The notes beneath the pieces were generated by a model. It ran no database searches. It was not told where the DNA came from and saw only the letters and a program-made list of their open reading frames with translations. Made by a program: the position numbers and the translations under genes. Below, piece by piece: positions 1-7,186 of a DNA stretch of 22,306 nt. Each line of letters begins with the position of its first letter. Within the stretch, counting starts at the first letter, position 1. The stretch comes from Marinosulfonomonas sp. PRT-SC04 (GTDB lineage Bacteria; Pseudomonadota; Alphaproteobacteria; Rhodobacterales; Rhodobacteraceae): contig JPUR01000224.1 of NCBI GenBank assembly GCA_001321835.1, positions 1 to 22,306 of the forward strand, in the 5' to 3' direction.

Positions 1-1
1 A

Positions 2-154
2 CGCGAATTTCCAGAGTTGCGCAAACGCTATTGGGGTCAGCGGTTTTGGGCGCGGGGATATTTCTCGACCACCAGCGGAAATGTCACGGACGATGTGATA
101 CTTCAGTATCTGGAATTACATTCCAAACGGGAACCTACCGGCATCTGCCGGTAG
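2..154 (+). mobile_element. tnpA: IS200/IS605-family transposase (TnpA), C-terminal fragment
   Basis: An open frame runs from the window edge to a TAG at 152-154 and gives about 50 residues. It includes the stretch YWGQRFWARGYFSTTSGN followed by VTDDVILQYLELH. This is the usual C-terminal block of the small HUH-type Y1 transposases of the IS200/IS605 family, in which a 'WxRGYF..T.GNVT...I..Y' segment closes the protein and carries the last helix. The catalytic HUH motif and tyrosine would lie upstream, outside the window, so I cannot say whether the element is intact. The stop codon sits inside a perfect hairpin (135-154) that looks like the element's right end. Confidence 0.75.
135..154 (+). 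repeat. Perfect hairpin at the 3' end of tnpA, probable IS right-end (RE) structure
   Basis: CTACCGGCA (135-143) pairs with TGCCGGTAG (146-154) around a 2-nt spacer, a 9-bp perfect stem that contains the tnpA stop codon. IS200/IS605 elements carry subterminal imperfect palindromes recognised as single-stranded hairpins by TnpA, and the right one often abuts the gene end. The exact right cleavage point cannot be fixed from sequence alone. Confidence 0.55.
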
Positions 155-221
155 TCGTTCAGTTCACCTGGCTGGCATCCTTAGCGTAGCGTTCTGTCTC
201 ATATCCGATATGATGACGTGT

Positions 222-266
222 ATATTAGCGGTGCGGCCCTGCCCGGGTTGCGCCGCTAATATTTTT
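222..266 (+). terminator. Intrinsic terminator-like hairpin, plus strand
   Basis: ATATTAGCGG (222-231) pairs perfectly with CCGCTAATAT (253-262) over 10 bp. The loop is a GC-rich 21 nt, and a run of T follows (262-266). The T run is on the plus strand only, so it should stop rightward transcription, presumably coming from the IS transposase or from a short unseen transcript, before it enters the 3' end of tsf. Apart from this hairpin and the tsf terminator, I see no gene between 155 and 343. Confidence 0.55.
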
Positions 267-280
267 AGAACAGCGGCTTA

Positions 281-320
281 AATAAAAACGGCCCCCGCGT
301 TTTAAACGCAAGAGCCGTTT
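281..320 (-). terminator. Intrinsic terminator of the rpsB-tsf operon
   Basis: On the minus strand AAACGGC (complement of 314-320) pairs with GCCGTTT (complement of 286-292), with a second nested GCGTTT/AAACGC stem inside. A T-rich stretch, TTTTTATTT on the minus strand (280-288), follows. It lies about 25 nt beyond the tsf stop codon, the expected place for the operon terminator. Confidence 0.8.
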
Positions 321-343
321 CAATGCTAAAAGGCTGTTTGGGC

Positions 344-1216
344 CTAGCTGTTCATTTTGGCAACTTCAGCTGCAAAATCTTCTTCTTTTTTCTCGATGCC
401 TTCGCCAACTTCTAGACGGGCAAAACCAGTGATTTCGACACCGGCCTCTTTGGCGGCTTCTGCAACAGTCAGATCAGGGTTAACCACAAAGGATTGTCCC
501 AGCAGAGTGACTTCGGCCATGAATTTCTTCATCCGGCCAACGATCATTTTTTCGATCACTTGCTCAGGTTTGCCAGATTCACGGGCTTGCTGGGTTAGGA
601 TCTTTTTCTCATGCTCAACCACGGACGCATCCAGATCAGCTTCGGACAAAGATGCTGGGCTCACAGCCGCGATGTGCATGGCAACTTGACGGCCAAACGC
701 CGCGTTGTCACCTTTTAGCGCGACCAGCACACCAATGTTGCCCATGCCGTCAGTGACCGCGTTGTGCACATATGACACCACTTGATCGCCGGTCAAAACG
801 ACCATGCGGCGCACCGACATGTTCTCGCCAATGATCGCGACTTTGGCAGTGACAACCTCGGCAACGGTTTTGCCATCCATGTCAGCCGCGTTCAATGCGT
901 CAATGTTATCGACCGACAATGCCACCGCAGCGATACCGCCAACCATAGCTTGGAAGTCAGCATTTTTGCCAACAAAGTCGGTTTCAGAATTCACTTCAAC
1001 CGCAACACCTTTGCCGTCTTTGACGCTGACCGCAACCAGACCCTCTGCCGCAGTACGGCCGGATTTTTTGGCCGCTTTGGCCAGGCCTTTGGTGCGCAAC
1101 CAATCGATTGCCGCCTCAATGTTGCCGCCGTTTTCGACCAATGCTTTTTTCGAATCCATCATGTCAGCGCCAGTGCTGTCACGAAGCTCTTTTACCAATG
1201 CAGCTGTAATTGCCAT
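344..1216 (-). CDS. tsf: Translation elongation factor Ts
   Basis: EF-Ts is the cytoplasmic guanine-nucleotide exchange factor that regenerates EF-Tu-GTP. The 290-residue product begins [20 protein letters not shown], the standard N-terminal UBA-like domain (about residues 1-55). It carries the signature TDFV at residues 79-82, which contacts EF-Tu, followed by the core and C-terminal dimerisation domains. Length matches the alphaproteobacterial family. I chose the ATG at 1216: an AGGAG sits 7 nt upstream. An ATG directly before it (1219) is too close to that AGGAG, and the longer open frame back to 1285 would add a non-conserved extension into the rpsB gap. It is the second gene of the rpsB-tsf operon, 72 nt after rpsB, and ends just before a strong terminator. 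Confidence 0.97.
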   Translation of the reverse strand: MAITAALVKELRDSTGADMMDSKKALVENGGNIEAAIDWLRTKGLAKAAKKSGRTAAEGLVAVSVKDGKGVAVEVNSETDFVGKNADFQAMVGGIAAVALSVDNIDALNAADMDGKTVAEVVTAKVAIIGENMSVRRMVVLTGDQVVSYVHNAVTDGMGNIGVLVALKGDNAAFGRQVAMHIAAVSPASLSEADLDASVVEHEKKILTQQARESGKPEQVIEKMIVGRMKKFMAEVTLLGQSFVVNPDLTVAEAAKEAGVEITGFARLEVGEGIEKKEEDFAAEVAKMNS

Positions 1217-1288
1217 CATCGATCTCCTGAATATGGGTTTCAAAATGTCAGGCGCGGGGCTTGGCCGCACCTGACTTTGTGCCAATGC

Positions 1289-2086
1289 TTATTTAGCAGG
1301 CTTTTCGTCAACGACAGGCGTTTCAACCGGCGCGTCAGCAACAACTTCTTCAACCGGAGCATCTTCCAATGCGCCCAGATCAATGCCAGCCGCGCCCATT
1401 TGGGCGGTCATGCCGTCCAGCGCCGCACGGGCCACCAGATCAGTATAAAGCGCAATCGCGCGCGCCGCATCGTCGTTGCCAGGAATGATGTAGTCAATGC
1501 CATCTGGGTTACAGTTGGAATCAACGATCGCCACAACAGGAATGCCCAGTTTGTTGGCTTCAGCAATTGCCAGCTCTTCTTTGCGCACATCGATGACGAA
1601 AATCAGGTCCGGAACCGAACCCATTTCGCGGATGCCGCCAAGGCTGGCTTGCAGTTTAGTTTGCTGACGCTCAATGCCCAGACGCTCTTTCTTGGTCAGA
1701 CCTTCAGCGCCGCCCTCAAGCAGCTCATCAGCGTCTTTAAGACGTTTGATCGACTTTGAAATGGTCTGCCAGTTGGTCAATGTCCCGCCGAGCCAACGGT
1801 GGTTCATGTAATACTGTGCGCATTTTTCAGCGGCTTCAGCCACAGGCGTCGCGGCTTGACGTTTGGTGCCGACGAACAAAATACGGCCGCCTTTGGCAGC
1901 AACATCACGAACAGCCTGCAAGGCCAGATCCAGCATTGGAACGGTTTGCGTCAGATCCATGATGTGAATGCCGTTGCGAGCGCCATAGATGAATGGGCCC
2001 ATTTTAGGGTTCCAGCGTTGTGTCTGGTGACCAAAGTGTACGCCAGCTTCTAGCAGCTGTCGCATCGTAAATTCAGGTAGCGCCAT
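1289..2086 (-). CDS. rpsB: 30S ribosomal protein S2
   Basis: The 265-residue product opens [20 protein letters not shown], the near-invariant S2 start, and contains the family blocks [36 protein letters not shown] and [18 protein letters not shown]2 binds the back of the 30S subunit at the head-body junction and is needed for S1 recruitment. The C-terminus is an acidic, Val/Pro-rich tail (roughly the last 30 residues), a common alphaproteobacterial extension. An AAGGA lies 7 nt before the ATG. The gene is first in the rpsB-tsf operon, with a clear promoter about 120 bp upstream. By analogy with other bacteria, S2 may repress its own mRNA through the leader, but no specific binding structure is recognisable here. 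Confidence 0.97.
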   Translation of the reverse strand: MALPEFTMRQLLEAGVHFGHQTQRWNPKMGPFIYGARNGIHIMDLTQTVPMLDLALQAVRDVAAKGGRILFVGTKRQAATPVAEAAEKCAQYYMNHRWLGGTLTNWQTISKSIKRLKDADELLEGGAEGLTKKERLGIERQQTKLQASLGGIREMGSVPDLIFVIDVRKEELAIAEANKLGIPVVAIVDSNCNPDGIDYIIPGNDDAARAIALYTDLVARAALDGMTAQMGAAGIDLGALEDAPVEEVVADAPVETPVVDEKPAK

Positions 2087-2200
2087 GCATATATCCTTTT
2101 TTTCCGGTTTGTACCTAGGGCGGGGTAATAGAGCATATGCTCAACCGGCGGACATCTGAGGATTTCTCCCTCATCAGCCCAGCCCCACCTGCGGGATTGA
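2087..2200 (-). promoter_or_regulatory. rpsB mRNA leader with small hairpins
   Basis: From the predicted start near 2201 to the rpsB ATG the leader is about 115 nt. It contains a perfect 12-nt palindrome GAGCATATGCTC (2131-2142) and a stem TGAGG/CCTCA (2157-2161 with 2169-2173). Long structured leaders are typical of autoregulated ribosomal-protein operons. Assigning S2 autoregulation here is inference from position only. Confidence 0.35.
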
Positions 2201-2207
2201 AGTTGCG

Positions 2208-2236
2208 CCTATACTAAGGAGCAGACCAATGTGCAA
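2208..2236 (-). promoter_or_regulatory. sigma70-type promoter of rpsB-tsf
   Basis: On the minus strand, TTGCAC (complement of 2231-2236) and TATAGG (complement of 2208-2213) are separated by exactly 17 bp. The -35 element matches TTGACA at four of six positions and the -10 matches TATAAT at four of six. Distance and orientation fit rpsB. The gap from 2087 to 2414 otherwise holds only the leader and the 3' flank of the HupE-like gene, including a weak GCCCCA/TGGGGC hairpin at 2308-2334 that might end that gene's transcript. Confidence 0.65.
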
Positions 2237-2414
2237 GACCCCTGCCCCTAAAAACGCCCCAAACCTTCTTCTTTTCTAGCAATTCGCATTGGCTCGTCTC
2301 AAAATTCGCCCCAATCGTGGGCAGATTATGGGGCTCTTAACTCTAAAGATGTAATGCAAAACGCTATACATATCCGCGCTGCAGGCAGCTTTTGTCTCTT
2401 TTTGGCACTTTAAC

Positions 2415-3542
2415 CTACAAAAACACCCTCTGAATGAACCAATAGGCCCCGATAACAGCAATCACAACCGAAGCCGGAATTGCAATCCGCGCCCGATACC
2501 AAGGCTTGTCCCTGAACCAAACTCCAACCGCCAGAAATGCCAATGAAATCACCGTGACCTGGCCAAACTCGACCCCGATGTTAAAGCCAATCAAAGCCGC
2601 AAAAAACTGATCATCAGGCAGCCCGACATCCCCCAACACCGCCGCAAACCCCAACCCATGCAACAGGCCAAAGCCAAAGATCACCAGCGGTCGCCAACGG
2701 CTCAGCTGTGATGTGAAAATATTTTCAATCGCCACATAGGTGATCGAGGCGGCGATCAACGGCTCAACAATGCTCGGCGACACGCTCACCCAACCCACCG
2801 CTCCCAGCGCCAAAGTTACGGTATGCGCCAGCGTGAACGCGGTGATCTGCCACAACAATGGCCGCAAACGCGTCGAGAGGAAAAATAACCCCAGCACAAA
2901 CAAGATATGATCCAGCCCCTTGGGCAGAATATGGTCAAATCCGGCCGGACTATAACGCGTAAACACCTGCCAACCGCTTTGCTTACTGCCACCCCCGACC
3001 GCAATATCAGGACTGCGCTCACCGCCACTCAGATACCCCGTATAGCCATCTTCGACCCCGTTTTGCCGCAACACAAGCGTGCCAAAGCGCGCATCCCAGC
3101 CAAAACTGATCGCCGTGGTATTGGCCACCAAATCAGCCCTCAGCGTGATGAACGAGGTGCGCGGCACCTCAATATCGCCAACCGCCCCAACCTTGATCTC
3201 TCCCAGCTGCAACGCCAAATCCGCACCGCCAGATCGCAAATGAAACCCACCGCCAACCTCGGGCCACACCGCCTTGAAACGCTGCGCCAACAGATCCGGC
3301 GCAAGTGCCCGCAGACTGTCGTAATCGCCGGATTGCCCAGTTTCATTGGTGTCGGAAATCCCGTCCAGATCAATCTCGGCCACGAAACTCTCCAGATTAA
3401 GTCGCAGCTCCAGCACCCACTGGCCATCACTGGTAGAAAAATCACCAATCGACGGGCTGACCTCATGCGCGGCCACCACAAACGGCAACATCCCCAGCAG
3501 CAGACTTGACAACAGCCGTACAATCGTCAGCTTTATATCCAT
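2415..3542 (-). CDS. HupE/UreJ-family membrane protein (putative nickel/cobalt or other metal permease)
   Basis: A 375-residue protein with a signal peptide (residues 1-25, cleavage near VVAA/HEV), then a periplasmic domain to about residue 195, then a C-terminal membrane domain of about six helices. The membrane part holds the HupE/UreJ_2 blocks: PKGLDHILFVLGLFF (207-221), QITAFTLAHTVTLALGAVG (232-250), RWRPLVIFGFGLLHGLGFA (282-300) and ALIGFNIGVEFGQ (316-328). Conserved histidines (204, 212, 240, 295) could contact a metal. Related proteins are linked to nickel supply for hydrogenase or urease, but neither enzyme is encoded here, so the substrate is open. Start choice is uncertain. ATG 3542 has AAAGGGG 7 nt upstream and gives a normal signal peptide. 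ATG 3575 has a better AAGGAG at 7 nt but adds 11 residues and overlaps the divergent gene more. Confidence 0.8.
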   Translation of the reverse strand: MDIKLTIVRLLSSLLLGMLPFVVAAHEVSPSIGDFSTSDGQWVLELRLNLESFVAEIDLDGISDTNETGQSGDYDSLRALAPDLLAQRFKAVWPEVGGGFHLRSGGADLALQLGEIKVGAVGDIEVPRTSFITLRADLVANTTAISFGWDARFGTLVLRQNGVEDGYTGYLSGGERSPDIAVGGGSKQSGWQVFTRYSPAGFDHILPKGLDHILFVLGLFFLSTRLRPLLWQITAFTLAHTVTLALGAVGWVSVSPSIVEPLIAASITYVAIENIFTSQLSRWRPLVIFGFGLLHGLGFAAVLGDVGLPDDQFFAALIGFNIGVEFGQVTVISLAFLAVGVWFRDKPWYRARIAIPASVVIAVIGAYWFIQRVFL

Positions 3543-4380
3543 GAAATATCCCCTTTGGGCCAGTTTGCGCCGCATCACCCTGCTCCTTTTGGCGATTTCC
3601 AGTCTGGGAATCGCACAGCCACTCTCTGCGCATGAGTTTTGGCTACAGCCGCAGGATTTTCAACCCAAAACCGGCGATACTCTGCAAGTGCAGCTGCGCA
3701 ACGGTCAACAATTCAAAGGCATTGAAATCGGCTATTTCGACAAGCGCATTGAGCGCTTCGAGTGGTTTCAGAACCAAACCAGCGCCGCAGTGATCAGTCG
3801 CGCGGGTGATTTCCCCGCCATGCGCATGACCGCCAAACAAGACGGGCTGATGGTGCTGGCCTATGTGTCGACCTTCAGCATCGTGCAATATTATGCGCTG
3901 GCCAAGTTCCTTAAATTTGCGGCCCACAAAGATTTCCCAAAGGCCGAGGCCGAACACCGGTTTCGCAATCTGCCCAAGGGGCGCTTTAACGAGGCTTTCA
4001 CCCGCTATTGCAAGACCCTGATCGGGGTTGGCAGCGCGGTAGGCCAAGATCTGCAGACCAACATGGAGACCGAATTTGTCGCCCTGTCCAATCCCTATAC
4101 CGATGATCTGTCGCAGGGTTTCACGGTGAGGTTGCTGTACCGAGGCAGCCCCCGTGCCCACGCCCAGATCGAGGTTTTCGCCCGGGATCCAGGCGGAAAA
4201 GTCACAATCAGCCTCCAGCACACAGATGCTCAGGGCCACGCGGTGATCGCGGTGAAACCGGCACATCAATACTTGCTGGATGCGCTTATCTTGCGCGAAC
4301 CTGACGGAACTTTGGCCGCAGAAAACCATGTGGTGTGGGAAACCCTCTGGGCCTCGATGACATTTTACACGCCTAAATAG
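3541..4380 (+). CDS. Secreted DUF4198-type protein (putative periplasmic metal-uptake accessory)
   Basis: A 279-residue product with a clear signal peptide: basic n-region MKYPLWASLRR, hydrophobic LLLLAISSLG, cleavage near LSA/HEF at residue 30. The mature protein begins HEFWLQPQDFQPKTGD and later has ENHVVWETLWASMTF. These are features of DUF4198, the beta-rich family related to periplasmic nickel/cobalt-binding components such as NikK. The mature N-terminal HEF/HEFW histidine is the type of residue used for metal binding in that group. The open frame extends upstream to 3346, but that part reads across the divergent HupE-like gene and is not credible. No good ribosome-binding site precedes ATG 3541; an internal TTG at 3565 is an alternative. 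Its divergent partner is a metal-permease-like protein, suggesting joint work on one metal. That function is inferred. Confidence 0.7.
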   Translation: MKYPLWASLRRITLLLLAISSLGIAQPLSAHEFWLQPQDFQPKTGDTLQVQLRNGQQFKGIEIGYFDKRIERFEWFQNQTSAAVISRAGDFPAMRMTAKQDGLMVLAYVSTFSIVQYYALAKFLKFAAHKDFPKAEAEHRFRNLPKGRFNEAFTRYCKTLIGVGSAVGQDLQTNMETEFVALSNPYTDDLSQGFTVRLLYRGSPRAHAQIEVFARDPGGKVTISLQHTDAQGHAVIAVKPAHQYLLDALILREPDGTLAAENHVVWETLWASMTFYTPK

Positions 4381-4432
4381 TGGCCCAAATAGCCATCTTG
4401 TTATTGCCCGCCACCCGAGTCACAAGACGGAT

Positions 4433-5326
4433 ATGAGCACCCAACCAGAAATTATATGTATCGGCAGCGTCCTTTGGGATGTGATCGGCCGATCTGCCAG
4501 TCATATGCGCCAAGGCTCGGATGTGCCAGGCCGCATCACCCGTTTGCCCGGCGGGGTCGCGATGAACATCGCCATGACCCTGCGCCGCTTTGGTCTGACC
4601 CCGACCCTGTTAACCTTGATCGGCAAGGATGATGAGGGCCACGAGCTGCTCACCGCCTGCAAAACCATGAGCATGAATTGCGACTATATCTACCTGTCCG
4701 AGGATCTGCCGACTGACCGTTATATGGCGGTTGAGGGCGCGAACGGCTTGATCGCCGCGATTGCCGATGCCCATTCGCTCGAGGCGGCGGGCGATAAAAT
4801 CCTGCGCCCCTTGGCCGATGGTCGGCTTGGCAGCCTGAAACAACCCTATAAAGGGGTGATCGCGCTGGATGGTAATCTGACGCTGGCGCTGCTCGAGGAA
4901 ATCGCCGTCAGCCCGTTGTTTGCCGCCGCCGATCTTCGGGTCGCACCGGCCTCGCCCGGCAAGGCCGAACGGCTGGCCCCGCTGCTGGCCCATCCAAACG
5001 CCACGCTATACGTTAATATCGAGGAAGCCGGCCTGCTGTGCCAAACCACCTTCGAGGCCTCGGATCAGGCGGCCAAAGCGCTGCTGGCCCGCGGCGCATA
5101 CGCGATTATGGTGACCGATGGTGGCAGCTCGGCCGCCTTTGGCAACAAAGATGGCGTCATCAGCCAGGTCCCGCCCGAAGTTTTGGTCACCCGCGTCACC
5201 GGCGCTGGCGACACTTTTATGGCCGCGCATATTGCCGCCGAAATCCGTGGTGAGACGCCAGATACCGCGCTCACCAGCGCGCTTGCCGCCGCCGCAACCT
5301 ATGTTTCAGGAGAAACACCCCTATGA
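4433..5326 (+). CDS. psuK: PfkB-family sugar kinase, probable pseudouridine kinase
   Basis: A 297-residue PfkB/ribokinase-fold enzyme. It shows the first family signature around GGVAMNIAMTLRRFG (40-54), an NxxE-type metal/phosphate motif NIEEAG (195-200), and the second signature VTGAGDTF (255-262) with the anion-hole glycines and the catalytic base Asp260. The family phosphorylates the 5' hydroxyl of a sugar or nucleoside. The specific call rests on context: its TGA overlaps the ATG of the next gene by 4 bp (ATGA, 5323-5326), and that gene encodes a pseudouridine-5'-phosphate glycosidase. Together they would convert pseudouridine to pseudouridine 5'-phosphate and then to uracil plus ribose 5-phosphate in the cytosol. 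No dedicated transporter is present here. Another nucleoside or sugar substrate cannot be excluded from the kinase sequence alone. Confidence 0.85.
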   Translation: MSTQPEIICIGSVLWDVIGRSASHMRQGSDVPGRITRLPGGVAMNIAMTLRRFGLTPTLLTLIGKDDEGHELLTACKTMSMNCDYIYLSEDLPTDRYMAVEGANGLIAAIADAHSLEAAGDKILRPLADGRLGSLKQPYKGVIALDGNLTLALLEEIAVSPLFAAADLRVAPASPGKAERLAPLLAHPNATLYVNIEEAGLLCQTTFEASDQAAKALLARGAYAIMVTDGGSSAAFGNKDGVISQVPPEVLVTRVTGAGDTFMAAHIAAEIRGETPDTALTSALAAAATYVSGETPL

Positions 5327-6249
5327 CCATCCAGATGCAGTTCTCGCCCGAAGTGGCCGATGCGCGCGCCAAAAACACCCCGATTGTGGCGCTGGAAAGC
5401 ACCATCATCACCCACGGGATGCCCTATCCGCAAAACGTTGAAACGGCGCGCAAGGTCGAGGCCGTGGTACGGGCTGGCGGTGCAATTCCTGCCACCATCG
5501 CGGTGCTGGACGGGCAGTTGCACATCGGTCTGACCGACGATGCGCTGGAGCAACTCGGCCAAGCTAAAAATGTCGCCAAACTGTCGCGGGCTGATTTTGC
5601 CGCCTGCCTTGCCTCCGGAGGGTCCGGTTCCACCGGTCGGACCGGGGCCACCACGGTTGCGGCCACAATGATTGCCGCAAATCTGGCCGGTATTTCAGTG
5701 TTTGCCACCGGCGGCATTGGCGGCGTGCATCGCGGTGCGGAACTGAGCTTTGACATCTCGGCCGATCTGCATGAATTGGCGCAAACCTCGGTCACTGTGG
5801 TCGCAGCTGGACCAAAGGCGATTTTGGACGTGCCTAAAACGCTGGAAGTTTTGGAAACCTTGGGCGTGCCGGTGATCACCTATCAACAAGACAACATTCC
5901 GGCGTTCTGGTCGCGGGTCTCTGATCTGGTCAGCCCGTTGCGGATGGACAGTGCCGCCGAGATCGCTCGTGCCCAGATTGTCCGCCGCGACATGGGGCTA
6001 CCGGGTGGCCAGCTGATTGCCAATCCAATTCCACTGGCCGATGAAATCCCGCTGGCCGAATTGGCACCCGTGATTGCCCAAGCGCTGCTTGAGGCCGATC
6101 AGCAAGGTATCGCGGCCAAATTGGTCACCCCGTTCCTGTTGCAACGCATATTTGAGCTGACAGATGGCGCATCGCTGACCGCAAACATCGCCTTGGTGAT
6201 GAACAATGCGCGTCTTGCCGCCGAAATTGCGGTTGAAATGAACAAATAA
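5323..6249 (+). CDS. psuG: Pseudouridine-5'-phosphate glycosidase
   Basis: A 308-residue cytosolic enzyme of the PsuG (YeiN/IndA) family, which breaks the C-C glycosidic bond of pseudouridine 5'-phosphate. The family blocks are all visible: VALESTIITHGMPYPQN (22-38, with the conserved Glu25), SGSTGRTGATTVAATM (101-116), FATGGIGGVHRG (127-138), ISADLHEL (145-152), AAGPKAILD (161-169) and the C-terminal LTANIALVMNNA (285-296). Lys165 in the GPK segment corresponds to the lysine that forms the Schiff base with ring-opened ribose in the E. coli enzyme, and Asn288 to the conserved active-site asparagine. Length is normal and no motif is missing. Translation is probably coupled to the upstream kinase through the ATGA overlap. 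A long inverted repeat without a T run follows the stop. Confidence 0.95.
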   Translation: MTIQMQFSPEVADARAKNTPIVALESTIITHGMPYPQNVETARKVEAVVRAGGAIPATIAVLDGQLHIGLTDDALEQLGQAKNVAKLSRADFAACLASGGSGSTGRTGATTVAATMIAANLAGISVFATGGIGGVHRGAELSFDISADLHELAQTSVTVVAAGPKAILDVPKTLEVLETLGVPVITYQQDNIPAFWSRVSDLVSPLRMDSAAEIARAQIVRRDMGLPGGQLIANPIPLADEIPLAELAPVIAQALLEADQQGIAAKLVTPFLLQRIFELTDGASLTANIALVMNNARLAAEIAVEMNK

Positions 6250-6259
6250 CCGGCAAATT

Positions 6260-6297
6260 GCGGCGTTATTCACTGTATTAAAGGTTTTTAACGCCGC
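6260..6297. repeat. 9-bp inverted repeat downstream of psuG
   Basis: GCGGCGTTA (6260-6268) and TAACGCCGC (6289-6297) are perfect complements around a 20-nt AT-rich spacer. It starts about 10 nt after the psuG stop. No T run follows on the plus strand, so it is not a standard intrinsic terminator. It could stabilise the psuG 3' end or act as a weak terminator or binding site. Confidence 0.5.
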
Positions 6298-6359
6298 GGT
6301 CATTGTGAAGTCCCACATGCGCCCCTACATTCCTACTGAAACAAAATCAGGCCGGTGAT

Positions 6360-7076
6360 ATGCCCAAACTCAAAGATTTACCGCACAAACCAGAACGCCG
6401 CAAACGCAGCTGGTTTGGCGGCTTCAGAACCAACTTTTTCACAGGGCTTGTGGTGGTCGCGCCGGTTGGCATGACCCTGTGGCTGATCTGGACCATCACC
6501 GGCAAGATCGACAGCTGGGTTTTGCCCTTCATTCCGACCACCTTCACCCTAAAACCCTACATCGGCATTGATTTACGCGGCCTAGGGGTGATCATTTTTC
6601 TGACCTTCACGGTGCTTATCGGCTGGCTGACCAAGGGCATTGTCGGCAAATCCTTGCTGCGATGGGCCGAAGAAATCGTCGACCGGATGCCGGTGGTCCG
6701 CTCAATCTACAATGGCTTAAAGCAGCTGGCCGAAACCATATTTGCACAATCAGAAACCTCCTTTGATAAGGTTTGTCTGATCGAATATCCGCGCCCTGGT
6801 ATCTGGGCGATTGCGTTTATTTCGACCACCACCAAGGGCGAAGTCAGCGATAAAATTCCGGTCAACGAGCAGATGATCTCGGTGTTTCTGCCAACCACGC
6901 CAAACCCGACCTCTGGTTTTTTGCTGTTCGTGCCAGAATCAGATCTAACAGAACTGGATATGACGGTTGGCGATGCAATGAAGCTGGTGATCTCGGCGGG
7001 GCTGGTTTATCCGGCCGATAAAAACCCCGATCAGCCCAGTTTGGCGTTGGACGATCCAAACACTGACCCTGCCTAA
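6360..7076 (+). CDS. DUF502-family inner-membrane protein
   Basis: A 238-residue protein of the DUF502 family. A basic N-terminus (KPERRKRSWFGGFRTNFFTGL) leads into one membrane helix at about residues 26-48, containing VVVAPVGMTLWLIW. A second helix lies at about 72-93. The family's conserved cytoplasmic block RMPVVRSIYNGLKQ (109-122) follows. The C-terminal half (FISTTTKGEV, VFLPTTPNPTSGFLLFVPESD) is the other conserved part. The molecular role of this family is not established. It stands alone after psuG with a 110-bp gap, and its upstream ribosome-binding site is weak. The terminator-like structure 28 nt downstream points the opposite way. Confidence 0.9.
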   Translation: MPKLKDLPHKPERRKRSWFGGFRTNFFTGLVVVAPVGMTLWLIWTITGKIDSWVLPFIPTTFTLKPYIGIDLRGLGVIIFLTFTVLIGWLTKGIVGKSLLRWAEEIVDRMPVVRSIYNGLKQLAETIFAQSETSFDKVCLIEYPRPGIWAIAFISTTTKGEVSDKIPVNEQMISVFLPTTPNPTSGFLLFVPESDLTELDMTVGDAMKLVISAGLVYPADKNPDQPSLALDDPNTDPA

Positions 7077-7103
7077 GTCTTTGAATATGAATGGGCAAAT
7101 GTC

Positions 7104-7133
7104 AAAAAAAAACGCCAGCACGAAGCTGGCGTT
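7104..7133 (-). terminator. Strong intrinsic terminator, minus strand
   Basis: AACGCCAGC and GCTGGCGTT form a 9-bp perfect stem (7111-7119 with 7125-7133). On the minus strand it is followed by a run of seven further T (7104-7110). No comparable T run exists on the plus strand. Both neighbouring protein genes are plus-strand, so the structure only makes sense for the minus-strand candidate small RNA. Confidence 0.85.
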
Positions 7134-7180
7134 AAGTTATTGAGGCAGGTTTCATACAGGCAAGAAACCTATCGAGCAGT
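7104..7180 (-). ncRNA. Candidate small RNA, about 77 nt, two hairpins
   Basis: This gene-free gap carries a complete minus-strand transcription unit. The promoter has -35 TTGGCG and -10 TATAAA 17 bp apart, predicting a start near 7180. The transcript would form a first stem, AGGUUUC with GAAACCU (complements of 7164-7170 and 7147-7153; 10-nt loop). A single-stranded linker follows, then a perfect 9-bp GC-rich stem (complements of 7125-7133 and 7111-7119, UUCGU loop), and finally a U run. No start codon with a sensible reading frame and ribosome-binding site is apparent, so it is more likely a regulatory RNA than a small mRNA. I do not recognise it as a named family. Rhodobacterales have several conserved orphan sRNAs of this size and shape. 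It is divergent from the peptide-binding-protein gene. Confidence 0.6.
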
Positions 7181-7186
7181 GAAGCC

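Noticed and set aside
782..1759. Long plus-strand ORF (325 codons) across tsf and rpsB
   Set aside because: It lies fully antisense to two certain housekeeping genes, crosses their boundary, and its His/Arg/Asn-rich product resembles no family. It is a shadow frame of conserved codons.
2378..2400. GCTGC/GCAGC hairpin followed by T-rich sequence, plus strand
   Set aside because: The stem is 5 bp with a 2-nt spacer and there is no plus-strand gene upstream to terminate. It is probably chance.
2276..2461. 61-codon minus-strand ORF overlapping the HupE-like 3' end
   Set aside because: It starts inside the upstream gene, has no ribosome-binding site, and its cysteine-rich product has no family look.
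3346..3540. N-terminal extension of the DUF4198 protein
   Set aside because: It would read across the HupE-like gene and place 65 odd residues before a perfect signal peptide. The ATG at 3541 is far more plausible.
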